In this document: piece after piece, positions 1 through 8,633 of the stretch | Numbering within the stretch: the stretch's first letter is position 1 | Layout of the letters: every line of letters begins with the position of its first letter | Assembly: GCA_947630125.1 (NCBI GenBank) | Contig: CANRGO010000005.1 | Span: 1-57,203 of the forward strand | DNA from: an uncultured Lachnospiraceae bacterium | Lineage (GTDB): Bacteria; Bacillota; Clostridia; Lachnospirales; Lachnospiraceae | DNA: 57,203 nt | Reading direction: 5' to 3' | Program-made: the position numbers and the translations under genes | The notes under the pieces: generated by a model | The model's input: only the letters and a program-made list of their open reading frames with translations | Told to the model about the DNA's origin: nothing | Databases searched by the model: none

Positions 1-705
1 CGCATGTGTTTCATATAAGGCGGCCTCGTCAATTTTTGCAGGTCCTGGGGAAAGGCTGAATACAATTTCACGTTTTGAGCGTTTGATTGCAAGAGCAAGC
101 ATTTCAATTTCTCGTTTTGCTGAAGCCATGTCCATACGGCAGATATCATCACACTTAATGAAATCAATTTCCCACTCTGCATATAGAGACAGAAGTGAAT
201 CATAGTAAGCCTGAGAGCCTTCCTCATTGGGGAAAAGTCCATACATGTCTGGATTCCAAAAACAGATGGAGGAGGGATCTGCGATTTCATTGGCCCTCTG
301 ATTTGTTCCAAAGATAGCGCCATGATTGTGTGCAGCGTTTCTTGGAATGCCACGCATGATATGAATTCCTAGTTTCAATCCCAGAGAATGAATATAATCA
401 GCAAGTGGGCGGAATCCTTTTTGCCCACTTGATGAAGGAAAACGGGCGGGGTCAGGCAATAGTCTGGAATATTCATCCATTTCTACTTTTTCAAAAGGGA
501 TATATTGATACTTGTCTCGTTTACTGCCTGCATGATGTGCGTACCATTCAATGTCGATTACAACATATTCATAACCAAAGGGTTTTAGATATTTCGCCAT
601 ATATTCGGCATTTGCTTTGATTTGTGCTTCGTTCACTGTGGTGTCGTAATAGTCGTAACTGTTCCAGCCCATAGGTGGATGTGGGGCGAAGTTATTCTTG
701 TTCAT
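1..705 (-). CDS. GH27-family alpha-galactosidase-like glycosidase (3' part cut off by window edge)
   Basis: The reading frame opens at an ATG at 705, preceded by GGAGG, and stays open for 235 codons to the window edge. The N-terminus reads APHPPMGWNSYDYYDTTV, the start of the (beta/alpha)8 barrel in GH27 alpha-galactosidases and alpha-N-acetylgalactosaminidases. FIKCDDIC carries the aspartate expected as nucleophile, and SPGPAKIDEAALYETHA matches the later barrel strand. No signal peptide is visible, so the enzyme probably acts on imported oligosaccharides. It is divergent from the AraC regulator at 817, its likely regulator. Whether it prefers galactose or N-acetylgalactosamine cannot be told; the neighbouring hexosaminidase makes a mucin-type or glycolipid glycan plausible. 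Confidence 0.85.
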   Translation of the reverse strand, partial: MNKNNFAPHPPMGWNSYDYYDTTVNEAQIKANAEYMAKYLKPFGYEYVVIDIEWYAHHAGSKRDKYQYIPFEKVEMDEYSRLLPDPARFPSSSGQKGFRPLADYIHSLGLKLGIHIMRGIPRNAAHNHGAIFGTNQRANEIADPSSICFWNPDMYGLFPNEEGSQAYYDSLLSLYAEWEIDFIKCDDICRMDMASAKREIEMLALAIKRSKREIVFSLSPGPAKIDEAALYETHA

Positions 706-727
706 TTCTTTCCTCCATGGTATTATT

Positions 728-782
728 TTGATATAAGTAATATTTCTACTTATTATTATAAACCACACTATTTTTGGTTCAA
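728..782. promoter_or_regulatory. Overlapping face-to-face promoters with an inverted repeat (GH27 / AraC)
   Basis: On the plus strand TTGATA (728-733) and TATTAT (751-756) are 17 bp apart and would drive the AraC gene. On the minus strand TTGAAC (777-782) and TATAAT (755-760) are 16 bp apart and would drive the GH27 gene. The two -10 elements overlap, so the two polymerases should compete. The repeat TAAGTA-N7-TACTTA (734-752) lies in the plus-strand spacer and is a candidate operator. Confidence 0.55.
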
Positions 783-816
783 GAAGAGTATTTTGATAAA
801 TTGAGGTAATTTTTTG

Positions 817-1656
817 ATGGAAAAGATAATGCAGTCTTTTGGATTTGTTGACCTGGATCAGTTTGAAGATTCTCCCTGTCAACTCTATGATTTTGGAATC
901 CAAAAACGAGAAGAAGAAACATATTTTTACGACAATGCAAACAGAGGCTCTTATGAAGGATTTATTTTCCAGTACACGCTGGATGGAGGAGGCGTTTTTG
1001 AGCAGCAGGGAGTCATGCAACCAGTCAGAAAGCAGACAGCGTTTTTGGTATCTCTACCTCAGGACAGCCGATATTATGTAAAAAAAGAAGTGAGTGAAAG
1101 CTGGACATTTTTCTATTTGCATTTTCAGGGTTTGGCTGCCAAGGAGATATGCCAAAAAATTGTGAAGCAGTTTGGAAATTTATTTTTTTTGGATGAAAGA
1201 AGTGATGTGATTCGATTATTTATGGAGGAATATCAGCAAGTACAGGCGGGAAAAAACTACGAACGATATGAGGGCAGTCTTTTTCTATTTGGTTTTTTAC
1301 TTACTCTTTTGAAGGATTTGGAGACACCTTATCAGTCACAAAAAAACCCGCATGTGGAACAAGCACTTTTTCTGCTTAAGAGGGATTTTGCAAAAGAGAT
1401 ACATTTATCTCAGCTGGCAGAAAGTCTGGGCATATCCTTAGAACATTTATCCAGAATTTTTAAAGAGCATACTGGATTTACTCTGATGTCATTTTTAACC
1501 AATCTACGTATGGAAAGGGCAATTTGGTTATTACGTAACTCGGATTTGTCGATTCATAAAGTTGGAGAAGCCTGTGGTTATTCCAGTGGCAATTATTTTG
1601 GAAAAGTATTTATGAAAATTATGGGAGTTACACCCAATGAATATCGAAATAGGTAA
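817..1656 (+). CDS. AraC-family transcriptional regulator
   Basis: The 279-aa protein has an N-terminal cupin-like sensor half and, over about the last 100 residues, two helix-turn-helix motifs of the AraC/XylS type (IHLSQLAESLGISLEHLSRI, then HKVGEACGYSSGNYFGKVF and GVTPNEYR). Such proteins usually bind a sugar in the N-terminal half and activate adjacent glycoside genes. I prefer ATG 817, 10 nt from GAGG, although TTG 814 sits at better spacing. It is divergent from the GH27 gene and followed at 24 bp by the GH20 gene, so it probably controls both. The ligand is unknown. Confidence 0.88.
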   Translation: MEKIMQSFGFVDLDQFEDSPCQLYDFGIQKREEETYFYDNANRGSYEGFIFQYTLDGGGVFEQQGVMQPVRKQTAFLVSLPQDSRYYVKKEVSESWTFFYLHFQGLAAKEICQKIVKQFGNLFFLDERSDVIRLFMEEYQQVQAGKNYERYEGSLFLFGFLLTLLKDLETPYQSQKNPHVEQALFLLKRDFAKEIHLSQLAESLGISLEHLSRIFKEHTGFTLMSFLTNLRMERAIWLLRNSDLSIHKVGEACGYSSGNYFGKVFMKIMGVTPNEYRNR

Positions 1657-1680
1657 AAAAGAGAAAGGTAAGGTTATCCT

Positions 1681-4008
1681 ATGAGTAATAATTTTTACAT
1701 AGTACCACAACCTGAAAAAATTAGCTGGATTTCAGAACGGTCAAATCAAGCAGAAAATATTACGGAGATTGTAAGTGAAGACTATGGAGATGAAGGGTAT
1801 CTGATTCGAATTGAAGAGGATGAAATACAAATTTTCGGAACAAAGAAAGGTCGATTTTATGGGCATAAAACACTAGAACAACTTAGAATTCAGTTTCCGA
1901 ATCAATTGCCCTGTATTGAAATAGTGGACAGACCAAGATTTTCCTATCGTGGGTTTATGCTGGACTCTAGCCGTCATTTTTTACCCAAAGATGATGTTTT
2001 GAAACTATTGGATGCAGCTGCATACTTTAAACTCAATAAAATGCATTGGCATTTGATTGATGACCAGGGCTTTCGTATTCAGATTCAAAAATTTCCAAAA
2101 CTAACGGAAATTGGCGCAAAAAGAGGGGCTGTTCATTTTGGACGAATGGAGGAACCTGCGGAAAGTCATGACTTTTTTACCCAGGAAGATATTCGTCAGA
2201 TTGTGGCCTATGCAGGTGAGAGAATGATAGACGTGATTCCGGAAATAGAAATTCCGGGTCACGAAAGCGCTCTGCTTGCGGCATATCCAGAGTATGGTTG
2301 TCAGGATGGAACGGTTAAGGTTCAAACCAGAGGCGGAATTTTTGATCATCTGCTATGTGTGGGAAAAGAAGAAACCTGGACTTTTATCACCAAGATACTG
2401 GATGAACTATTGGAACTTTTTCCCTATGAAGTGATTCACATTGGTGGCGATGAAGCCTGTAAGAAACGTTGGAGAGCATGTCCACACTGTCAAAAGAAAA
2501 TGCAGGAATTACAGCTAAAAGATGAAAATGTTTTGCAACAGTGGTTTGTCGTAAAAGTCAAAGAATATTTAAAGTCAAAACATAGAAAAGCCTTCGTTTG
2601 GAACGATTCCTTACGTGGTGAACAGCTGGATTCGGAATTTGTGGTACAAGCATGGCTAGGGGATAAGAAGCTGGTTACAGATTTTGCAGCAAGAGGTGGT
2701 AAAATCGTTCAGTCAGATGTAAAGGCCTATTATTTGGATTATCCCTATTTTATGAGTGATGTGGCAAATATTTTGAAAACAGAGCCCTATCCAGATTATT
2801 TGGAGGAAACACTTCATTCTGCAATCATTGGATTAGAAGCACCTTTATGGACGGAACGTGTGCCTGACCTTAAGACAGCAGCTTTTCAGTTATTTCCCAG
2901 ACTTCCAGCGGTTGCGGAATGTGCATGGACACAGAAAGAAGCCAGAGAAAATGAGAGTTTTTATGATCGTTATGAACGTGTTTCGAAATATTTAGAACAA
3001 AAAGGACTGCAAGGAGCACCTAGAAAATATTGGGACATTGATGAACCCACCGAAAAAGAAGAGAGAGAGCGCTATTCCTATGTAAATGATTCGCCAGAAA
3101 ATCTATCTGCCTGGAAAATTGACGAAGCATTGATGGAAGAGGAACGTGCAATTTATGGAAATGAATTAGTAGAAGAAATGGACTTAACCATGCTTCTTAC
3201 TAAGATACAGATGGATGCAAGTATTTGTGAAACCATTCTGTCAGAAGAAAAGAAACTACCACGTAAAACAATCTATAATATAAAGCCCAGTTTATTTGAG
3301 TTTGAAAGTCGTGATGAAGGGGAAAAGAGGCTAAAGGCTCTTTTGGGAGAGGATCCTAAGGGATTAAAAATGCTAACTGCCATGTTGGTGTTTGCGGTGG
3401 ATGCTTTTGAAGAATATCAGAAATGCCAGATTCCAGAGACCATCTATTTTGAGACAATGAAATGCTTCAGCAGGTTTGTAGAGGAACATAAGGTGAGTTT
3501 TCAGACACCAGGCTTTGACCGCAGCTTTTGGACGACCAGACAAATATCACTGAAACTTTTTAGAATCGGAGAATTAGAGTATGAACTTGATTTGAACAAG
3601 GGTAAAAAGGGAATAAGTATTCATATTCCTTCCAATGCTTCCTTAAAACCGGATGTTTTGGATGCTTCTTTTGGTCAGGCAAGAGAATTTATGGAACAAA
3701 AGTTTCCTGAGTATGCCTTTGGAAACTGGATTTGTTCCTCCTGGCTACTATCGCCTGCTCTTGAAAATCTTTTAAAAGAAGACTCAAATATTTTGTATTT
3801 TCAAAAGCTATTTCGAATAGAAGAAGTTGAGGATTCGAAAGACTATTTGGAATGGGTATATAAGTTGAAGGTAGAAGAGAATGAAGAAATAGACCTGCAT
3901 ACACTCCAAGATAAAACCACACTGCAAAAAAATATGAAGGAATATCTTTTAGCTGGTGGAACGATTGGAAGTGGGTTTGGAATATTAGTTAAGAAAGGAA
4001 ACGATTAA
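1681..4008 (+). CDS. GH20 beta-N-acetylhexosaminidase fused to a C-terminal acyltransferase-like module
   Basis: The protein has 775 residues. Roughly residues 1-75 form the GH20 N-terminal domain. Residues 80-440 are the catalytic barrel: YRGFMLDSSRHFLP, KMHWHLIDDQGFRIQI, and the catalytic pair D257-E258 in HIGGDEACKKRW. GH20 enzymes release terminal GlcNAc or GalNAc by substrate-assisted catalysis. From about residue 500 the sequence no longer looks like GH20. RQISLKLFRIGELEYEL, followed by SIHIPSNASLKPDVLDASF (H648) and WICSSWLLSPALENLLKEDS, resembles the NAT_N plus GNAT_C acyltransferase pair as I remember those families. No signal peptide is seen. The gene is followed after 1 nt by a cupin gene. 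The GH20 call is firm; the C-terminal call is good but unverified. Confidence 0.9.
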   Translation: MSNNFYIVPQPEKISWISERSNQAENITEIVSEDYGDEGYLIRIEEDEIQIFGTKKGRFYGHKTLEQLRIQFPNQLPCIEIVDRPRFSYRGFMLDSSRHFLPKDDVLKLLDAAAYFKLNKMHWHLIDDQGFRIQIQKFPKLTEIGAKRGAVHFGRMEEPAESHDFFTQEDIRQIVAYAGERMIDVIPEIEIPGHESALLAAYPEYGCQDGTVKVQTRGGIFDHLLCVGKEETWTFITKILDELLELFPYEVIHIGGDEACKKRWRACPHCQKKMQELQLKDENVLQQWFVVKVKEYLKSKHRKAFVWNDSLRGEQLDSEFVVQAWLGDKKLVTDFAARGGKIVQSDVKAYYLDYPYFMSDVANILKTEPYPDYLEETLHSAIIGLEAPLWTERVPDLKTAAFQLFPRLPAVAECAWTQKEARENESFYDRYERVSKYLEQKGLQGAPRKYWDIDEPTEKEERERYSYVNDSPENLSAWKIDEALMEEERAIYGNELVEEMDLTMLLTKIQMDASICETILSEEKKLPRKTIYNIKPSLFEFESRDEGEKRLKALLGEDPKGLKMLTAMLVFAVDAFEEYQKCQIPETIYFETMKCFSRFVEEHKVSFQTPGFDRSFWTTRQISLKLFRIGELEYELDLNKGKKGISIHIPSNASLKPDVLDASFGQAREFMEQKFPEYAFGNWICSSWLLSPALENLLKEDSNILYFQKLFRIEEVEDSKDYLEWVYKLKVEENEEIDLHTLQDKTTLQKNMKEYLLAGGTIGSGFGILVKKGND

Positions 4009-4009
4009 C

Positions 4010-4420
4010 ATGAAACAAGAACTGATTGCTGTCTCTTCTTATGAAGGAGAAGGCTATGTACCCATGATTGATTTTGAATCCTGGAGAGTCGCTATATTAA
4101 ATTATTGTGAAGAATTAGAAGTACAAAATTTGAAAACCATGCAGAAGCATGATGAGTCGGATGAGGTGTTTGTTCTGCTTTCAGGCAACTGTACTCTTTT
4201 TACCGGAGGAAATGGAGAACAAATCGGTGAAATCGATATGATTTCCATGGTTCCAAAAAAACTTTACAATGTTAAAAAGGGTGTTTTCCATACCCATACC
4301 TTAGACAGAGAAGGCAGCGTATTAATTGTAGAAAATCAAAATACCTGTGATGAAAACTCACCCACCAGAGATATGACAGAAGAACAAATAGAAGTACTTA
4401 AAACTTTATTTTGCAAATAA
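4010..4420 (+). CDS. Small cupin-fold protein
   Basis: The 136-aa protein begins 1 nt after the GH20 stop and is surely co-transcribed with it. HDESDEVFVLLSGNCTLFTGG, then a beta-rich stretch and VKKGVFHTHTLDREGSVLIVEN, show the paired histidine and glutamate pattern of a metal-binding cupin barrel. Such small cupins can be sugar isomerases or mutarotase-like accessory proteins. The position suggests a role with the sugar released by the glycosidases, but no reaction can be assigned. Its end has no clear terminator. Confidence 0.7.
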   Translation: MKQELIAVSSYEGEGYVPMIDFESWRVAILNYCEELEVQNLKTMQKHDESDEVFVLLSGNCTLFTGGNGEQIGEIDMISMVPKKLYNVKKGVFHTHTLDREGSVLIVENQNTCDENSPTRDMTEEQIEVLKTLFCK

Positions 4421-4456
4421 TTTTACCGCCCAAAGAAAAGGAATTTTAAACTCTTA

Positions 4457-4556
4457 GTCTTGTCGTGTTGTTAAGACGACAAACCTGATTATCTATTGAT
4501 TGAAGCAAGGCCTACCAGAAGATATACTCGGTTTATAAATAATAAATGCATTTATT
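4457..4556 (+). promoter_or_regulatory. mtl operon leader: alternative hairpins and a 16-bp palindrome
   Basis: Two mutually exclusive stems overlap here: GTCTT (4457-4461) with AAGAC (4473-4477), and TTGTCGT (4460-4466) with ACGACAA (4476-4482). Further on, AATAAATGCATTTATT (4541-4556) is a perfect 16-bp palindrome about 65 bp before mtlA. The palindrome is a candidate operator for the PRD activator encoded downstream. I could not place a convincing -35/-10 pair, which fits an activator-dependent promoter. Apart from this the 202-bp gap holds nothing I recognise. Confidence 0.4.
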
Positions 4557-4622
4557 TATTTACAAAGGGTTTACAGAGAAGGTTACTATTTATGATTTTG
4601 CTTAAGAGAAAGGAAAGAGAGT

Positions 4623-6032
4623 ATGAAGGAAAAAATCCAAAGTTTTGGGCGGTTTTTAAGTGGCATGGTTATGCCAAACATCGGTGCTTTTATTGCATGG
4701 GGATTTCTGACCGCATTATTTATCGCAACAGGATGGTTACCAAATGAGCAGTTAAGTTCTATCGTTGGTCCAATGTTAACCTATGTTCTTCCAGGTTTAA
4801 TCGCTTACCAGGGTGGTAAAATGGTTGGTGGAGAACGAGGAGCTGTAATGGGGGTTATAGCAACCATCGGTGTTATCGTTGGTACAGAGTACGTAATGTT
4901 TATTGGAGCAATGATTATGGGTCCATTAGCGGGACTTGTAATAAAAATGTTTGATAAACTGATAAAGGGAAAAATTCCAGCAGGATTTGAAATGCTGGTT
5001 AATAATTTTTCAGTTGGTATCTTAGGTCTGGGAATGACGATAATCGGTTTCTATCTGGTTGGACCTTTTATGGGAATTGTTCTTGGCGTTTTAAATGCCG
5101 GAGTAGAAGTTCTTGTAAATAATAGTGTTCTTCCTTTGGCTGCGATTTTTGTTGAACCTGCAAAAGTATTATTCTTAAACAATGCAATTAATCATGGTAT
5201 TTTTACACCACTCGGAGCAGAACAGGTTTTAGAAGCTGGAAAATCTATTTTTTATATGATCGAATCAAATCCTGGAGCAGGAGCTGGTGTTCTTTGTGCA
5301 TACTGGATGTTTTCTAAAGATAAGATTGCAAAAGATTCTGCACCAGGAGCATTAATCATTCACTTTTTAGGTGGTATTCATGAAATTTATTTCCCTTATG
5401 TATTAATGAATCCTCTTCTTTTACTAGCTACGATTGGAGGAAGTATTTCTTCATTGATTTACTACTCATTGCTTGATCTTGGTCTTTCAGGACCAGCTTC
5501 ACCAGGTAGTGTGATTGCATATCTGGCTATGGCTCCAAAAGGTTCCACCTTCTTGGTATTATTAGGCGTATTGATATCAGCAGGTGTATCATTTGTAATA
5601 GCAGCACCAATCATTAAAATGACCAATGATAAAAAGAAATCATTAGATGATGCAACGAAACAAATGAAATCCATGAAGGCAGAAGCAAAGGGATTAAACC
5701 TTAATGAAACTGTGGAAGCACTTGATTTTCGTAGTGCTTATCTGACAAGAGATGTGAAAAAAGTTGTATTTGCCTGTGATGCAGGTATGGGATCCAGTGC
5801 AATGGGAGCAACCGTTTTGAAAAAGAAAATGATGGCAGCAGGTTTGGATTATGTTGAAGTTACCCATGCATCTGTGTCTGAGATTCCAGCGGATGCACAG
5901 ATTGTTGTTACGCATAAAGATTTGAAAGAACGTGCACATAAAAATGCACCAGGAGCTATTTTTGTATTGATTAGCAATTTCATGGCAGCACCCGAATATG
6001 ATGAGCTGGTTGCGAAAATGAAACAATCATAA
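4623..6032 (+). CDS. mtlA: PTS mannitol-type EIICB permease
   Basis: The 469-aa membrane protein imports and phosphorylates a hexitol. The IIC part (residues 1-330) has many membrane segments and the motif GGIHEIYFPYVLM, which carries the conserved glutamate of the mannitol family. A linker of about 40 residues leads to the IIB domain with the phospho-cysteine in FACDAGMGSSAMGA. Domain order IIC-IIB without a fused IIA matches Gram-positive MtlA. The separate IIA is encoded at 8205. It is the first gene of a seven-gene operon. By family the product is mannitol 1-phosphate; another hexitol cannot be excluded. Confidence 0.93.
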   Translation: MKEKIQSFGRFLSGMVMPNIGAFIAWGFLTALFIATGWLPNEQLSSIVGPMLTYVLPGLIAYQGGKMVGGERGAVMGVIATIGVIVGTEYVMFIGAMIMGPLAGLVIKMFDKLIKGKIPAGFEMLVNNFSVGILGLGMTIIGFYLVGPFMGIVLGVLNAGVEVLVNNSVLPLAAIFVEPAKVLFLNNAINHGIFTPLGAEQVLEAGKSIFYMIESNPGAGAGVLCAYWMFSKDKIAKDSAPGALIIHFLGGIHEIYFPYVLMNPLLLLATIGGSISSLIYYSLLDLGLSGPASPGSVIAYLAMAPKGSTFLVLLGVLISAGVSFVIAAPIIKMTNDKKKSLDDATKQMKSMKAEAKGLNLNETVEALDFRSAYLTRDVKKVVFACDAGMGSSAMGATVLKKKMMAAGLDYVEVTHASVSEIPADAQIVVTHKDLKERAHKNAPGAIFVLISNFMAAPEYDELVAKMKQS

Positions 6033-6077
6033 GAAAACAAGACAGAAATCCAGATAGTAATAAGGAAAGGAGGAACC

Positions 6078-8183
6078 ATGGAGTTTACACCACGTATCAG
6101 AGATATTCTACTCTTTCTTTTAGATAAAAACAAAGCTGTGACAGAGTTAGAAATTGCTGATTATATCGGCGTTAGTCGTAGAACCATTCAGAGAGAATTT
6201 GAATATATCGATCATAGCATTGGAAAGTTTCATCTGAAATTACTACGTAAAAAGCAGGAAGGAGTGTGGCTTGAAGGTTCCTTCCAGGATAAAGAAAGCT
6301 TGTTTAAGAAATTAAATCAGATTCGCAATATCACAGTGATAGACAAAGATAAACGACGTAAATATTTATTGTTTGAATTGCTACGTTCTAAAACACCCAA
6401 AAAACTTTTTTATTATAGTGAAATGTTTGGCGTAAGTGAAGCAACCATCAGTGGTGATTTAGATGCCCTTGAAAACTGGCTTACACAGAATCAACTACAG
6501 ATGGTAAAGCGAGCAGGTTTTGGTGTTGTGGTAACCGGTAACGAAAAATGTTATCGGTTAGCCCTGCATCGTTTTGTAAATGAAAATGTAACAGACAAGG
6601 AGCTAATGGAGCTTCTGAATGAAAATCAGACTATTTTTCTGGACCAGATGGAAGGAAGAATGGATCACGGAATCGTGTATGAATTATTTGATGGAAAAAT
6701 ATTTACCAAAGTCAGAAAAATATTTTTGGAGTTGCAGGAGTCGAGACTTAAAAAAATGACGGATACCTCGCTCCTAAGTTTGTTGTTTCATTTGGTTATT
6801 GCAGTGGAACGAATACTAAAAGGAGAACTGATGGAAGAAAATCAGGACCTTTTGGAAGAATTTGAGATGGATTATGATTATGATTTAGCAGAGAAAATTA
6901 TTCATAAAATTGAAAAGGAATTTGAAATAGAAATACCTGCGGTGGAGATGGTTTATATCCTACTAAATATAAAAGGTGCCAGACTCCAATATCTAGATAC
7001 AGAGAAAAAGAATGCACAAGATGAACTGGGAATGGAAAAAATCTTAGATTTGATCGACCGTATGGTGGATGCCTATGCCCCGGATGCAAAAGTAGCATAT
7101 GAAATAAAGTGTGATGAAGAATTTTTACAGGGAATGATAGTTCATTTGGAGGCTTCCATTGTTCGAATTCAAAATGAACTTGATATTTACAATCCCTTAT
7201 TATTAGAAATCAAACAAGAGTATCCAGTAATATTTAAACACTGCGTTGGTGCTGCCAAAGTATTAGAAGAGCAGATCGGACATCCGGTGACAGAAGAAGA
7301 GATTGGTTATTTGGCCATGCATTTTGGAGCAACAATTGAAAGACAAAAGTCCAGAAAGTATGTGACGAGAAATGTTGAAATAGGAGTTGTGTGTGCCAGT
7401 GGGTTTGGAATAGCAAGACTTATGGTAACAAAATTAAAAAATTCACTTCGATCTAATGTGACTTTAAAAACCTTTGGACGTGATGAAATCAATCCTTATA
7501 TTATAGGGAAAGTTGATTTTTTTGTATCCAGCCTTAATCTGGATGATCTTGGAGTTGACTATGTGATGGTTAGTCCTCTGATTAGTGCAGGAGATTTACA
7601 AAAAGTACAGTTAAAACTAGATGTATATGCATCAATACCAAAAAAGTCCAGTGATCAGGACTTTGCAAAGCAATTAGAGGAAATACATTATATAACAGAG
7701 CAAATCAAGTTATTGATTCGCAAGTATCGCACCTTCTCCATAGACCGTTACGCAAGTATGGAAGAAGTCTTGGATTATTTTGTTCATATTGTTACTGAAA
7801 CCAAACGAAGTGGAGAATTGTTAAAGCAGGATTTGCTATTAAGAGAAGAAGTCATGAGTCAGATTTTTCCAGAAATGGAGTTTGCCTTGTTTCATTGTAA
7901 AAGCAGAGCAATTAAGGAAATCGGGTTTTACTGTTGTATTCCAAAGGGTGGAGCAGTATTTGAAGCAAAGGAATGGAAGCAAATTAAAGCAGTTGTATTT
8001 TTACTAATGCCAGATGACGAGAATCGGAAAATTAACAGTGAAATTTTAGGTTATATCAGTGGATCTTTTGTGGATAAGGAGGATTTTTTACCTTCTATAT
8101 TTGATGGAGAAGAGGAAGCTACCAGACACTATCTGGAAAAAATCTTACGTTTGTTTTTTAATGAATGTATTAGTCGATATTGA
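6078..8183 (+). CDS. mtlR: PRD-containing transcriptional activator (MtlR-like)
   Basis: The 701-aa protein has the MtlR layout: N-terminal HTH (ADYIGVSRRTIQREFEYI), a second HTH around residues 120-150, two PTS regulation domains (about 190-400), a IIB-Gat-like domain (VVCASGFGIARLMVTKLKN) and a C-terminal IIA-like domain (FALFHCKSRAI). Regulators of this class are activated or silenced when HPr and the cognate EII phosphorylate PRD and IIB/IIA residues. The start has an AAGGAGG site at ideal spacing. Lying between mtlA and mtlF, it should control this operon and sense transport flux. Confidence 0.92.
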   Translation: MEFTPRIRDILLFLLDKNKAVTELEIADYIGVSRRTIQREFEYIDHSIGKFHLKLLRKKQEGVWLEGSFQDKESLFKKLNQIRNITVIDKDKRRKYLLFELLRSKTPKKLFYYSEMFGVSEATISGDLDALENWLTQNQLQMVKRAGFGVVVTGNEKCYRLALHRFVNENVTDKELMELLNENQTIFLDQMEGRMDHGIVYELFDGKIFTKVRKIFLELQESRLKKMTDTSLLSLLFHLVIAVERILKGELMEENQDLLEEFEMDYDYDLAEKIIHKIEKEFEIEIPAVEMVYILLNIKGARLQYLDTEKKNAQDELGMEKILDLIDRMVDAYAPDAKVAYEIKCDEEFLQGMIVHLEASIVRIQNELDIYNPLLLEIKQEYPVIFKHCVGAAKVLEEQIGHPVTEEEIGYLAMHFGATIERQKSRKYVTRNVEIGVVCASGFGIARLMVTKLKNSLRSNVTLKTFGRDEINPYIIGKVDFFVSSLNLDDLGVDYVMVSPLISAGDLQKVQLKLDVYASIPKKSSDQDFAKQLEEIHYITEQIKLLIRKYRTFSIDRYASMEEVLDYFVHIVTETKRSGELLKQDLLLREEVMSQIFPEMEFALFHCKSRAIKEIGFYCCIPKGGAVFEAKEWKQIKAVVFLLMPDDENRKINSEILGYISGSFVDKEDFLPSIFDGEEEATRHYLEKILRLFFNECISRY

Positions 8184-8204
8184 TAAGAAAGAAAGGGAAG
8201 TAAC

Positions 8205-8633
8205 GTGGAATCAATTTTATTAAAAGAAAACATTCTGACAAATCAGTCAGAAAAACCGAAAGAGGAAGTGATTAGAGAAATTGGTAGAAGGCTTCTAATA
8301 GGTGGTTATATAGAAGAAGGCTATTTGGATGGTATGCTGGAGAAGGAAACCGTTTTTAATACCAATATCGGAAATCAGATTGCTATTCCTCATGGAATTG
8401 AACGTAGTAGAAACTATATTTTAAAGACAGGAATTGTAGTGTTAACCTTCCCAGAAGGAACGGATTGGGGAGATGGTGAACGTGTAAAGGTTGTGGTAGG
8501 GATTGCTGGAAAAGGTCAGGAGCATATGGATATCTTGGAGAAGATTGCCGTAAAACTATCAGAACCTGCGGAAGTGGAATGTTTTATGCAGTATAGTCAG
8601 GAAGAAATCTATCAAATGTTTGTGGAGGAATAA
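8205..8633 (+). CDS. mtlF: PTS mannitol-type EIIA component
   Basis: The 142-aa cytoplasmic phosphocarrier passes phosphate from HPr to the IIB domain of MtlA. IGNQIAIPHGIERSR holds the active histidine of the mannitol/fructose IIA family. The GTG at 8205, behind a GAAAGGGAAG site, is the supported start. The next gene begins 1 nt after the stop, so the two are translationally linked. Confidence 0.92.
   Translation: MESILLKENILTNQSEKPKEEVIREIGRRLLIGGYIEEGYLDGMLEKETVFNTNIGNQIAIPHGIERSRNYILKTGIVVLTFPEGTDWGDGERVKVVVGIAGKGQEHMDILEKIAVKLSEPAEVECFMQYSQEEIYQMFVEE

Noticed and set aside
405-804. Plus-strand frames opposite the GH27 gene
   Set aside because: The minus strand has a clear GH27 sequence over this stretch; the plus-strand frames are chance.
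4496-4747. Open reading frame of about 83 codons overlapping the start of mtlA
   Set aside because: It overlaps mtlA in another frame, has no ribosome binding site and its composition fits a chance frame.
8069-8077. DnaA box TGTGGATAA inside mtlR
   Set aside because: A single box within a coding sequence, with no cluster around it.
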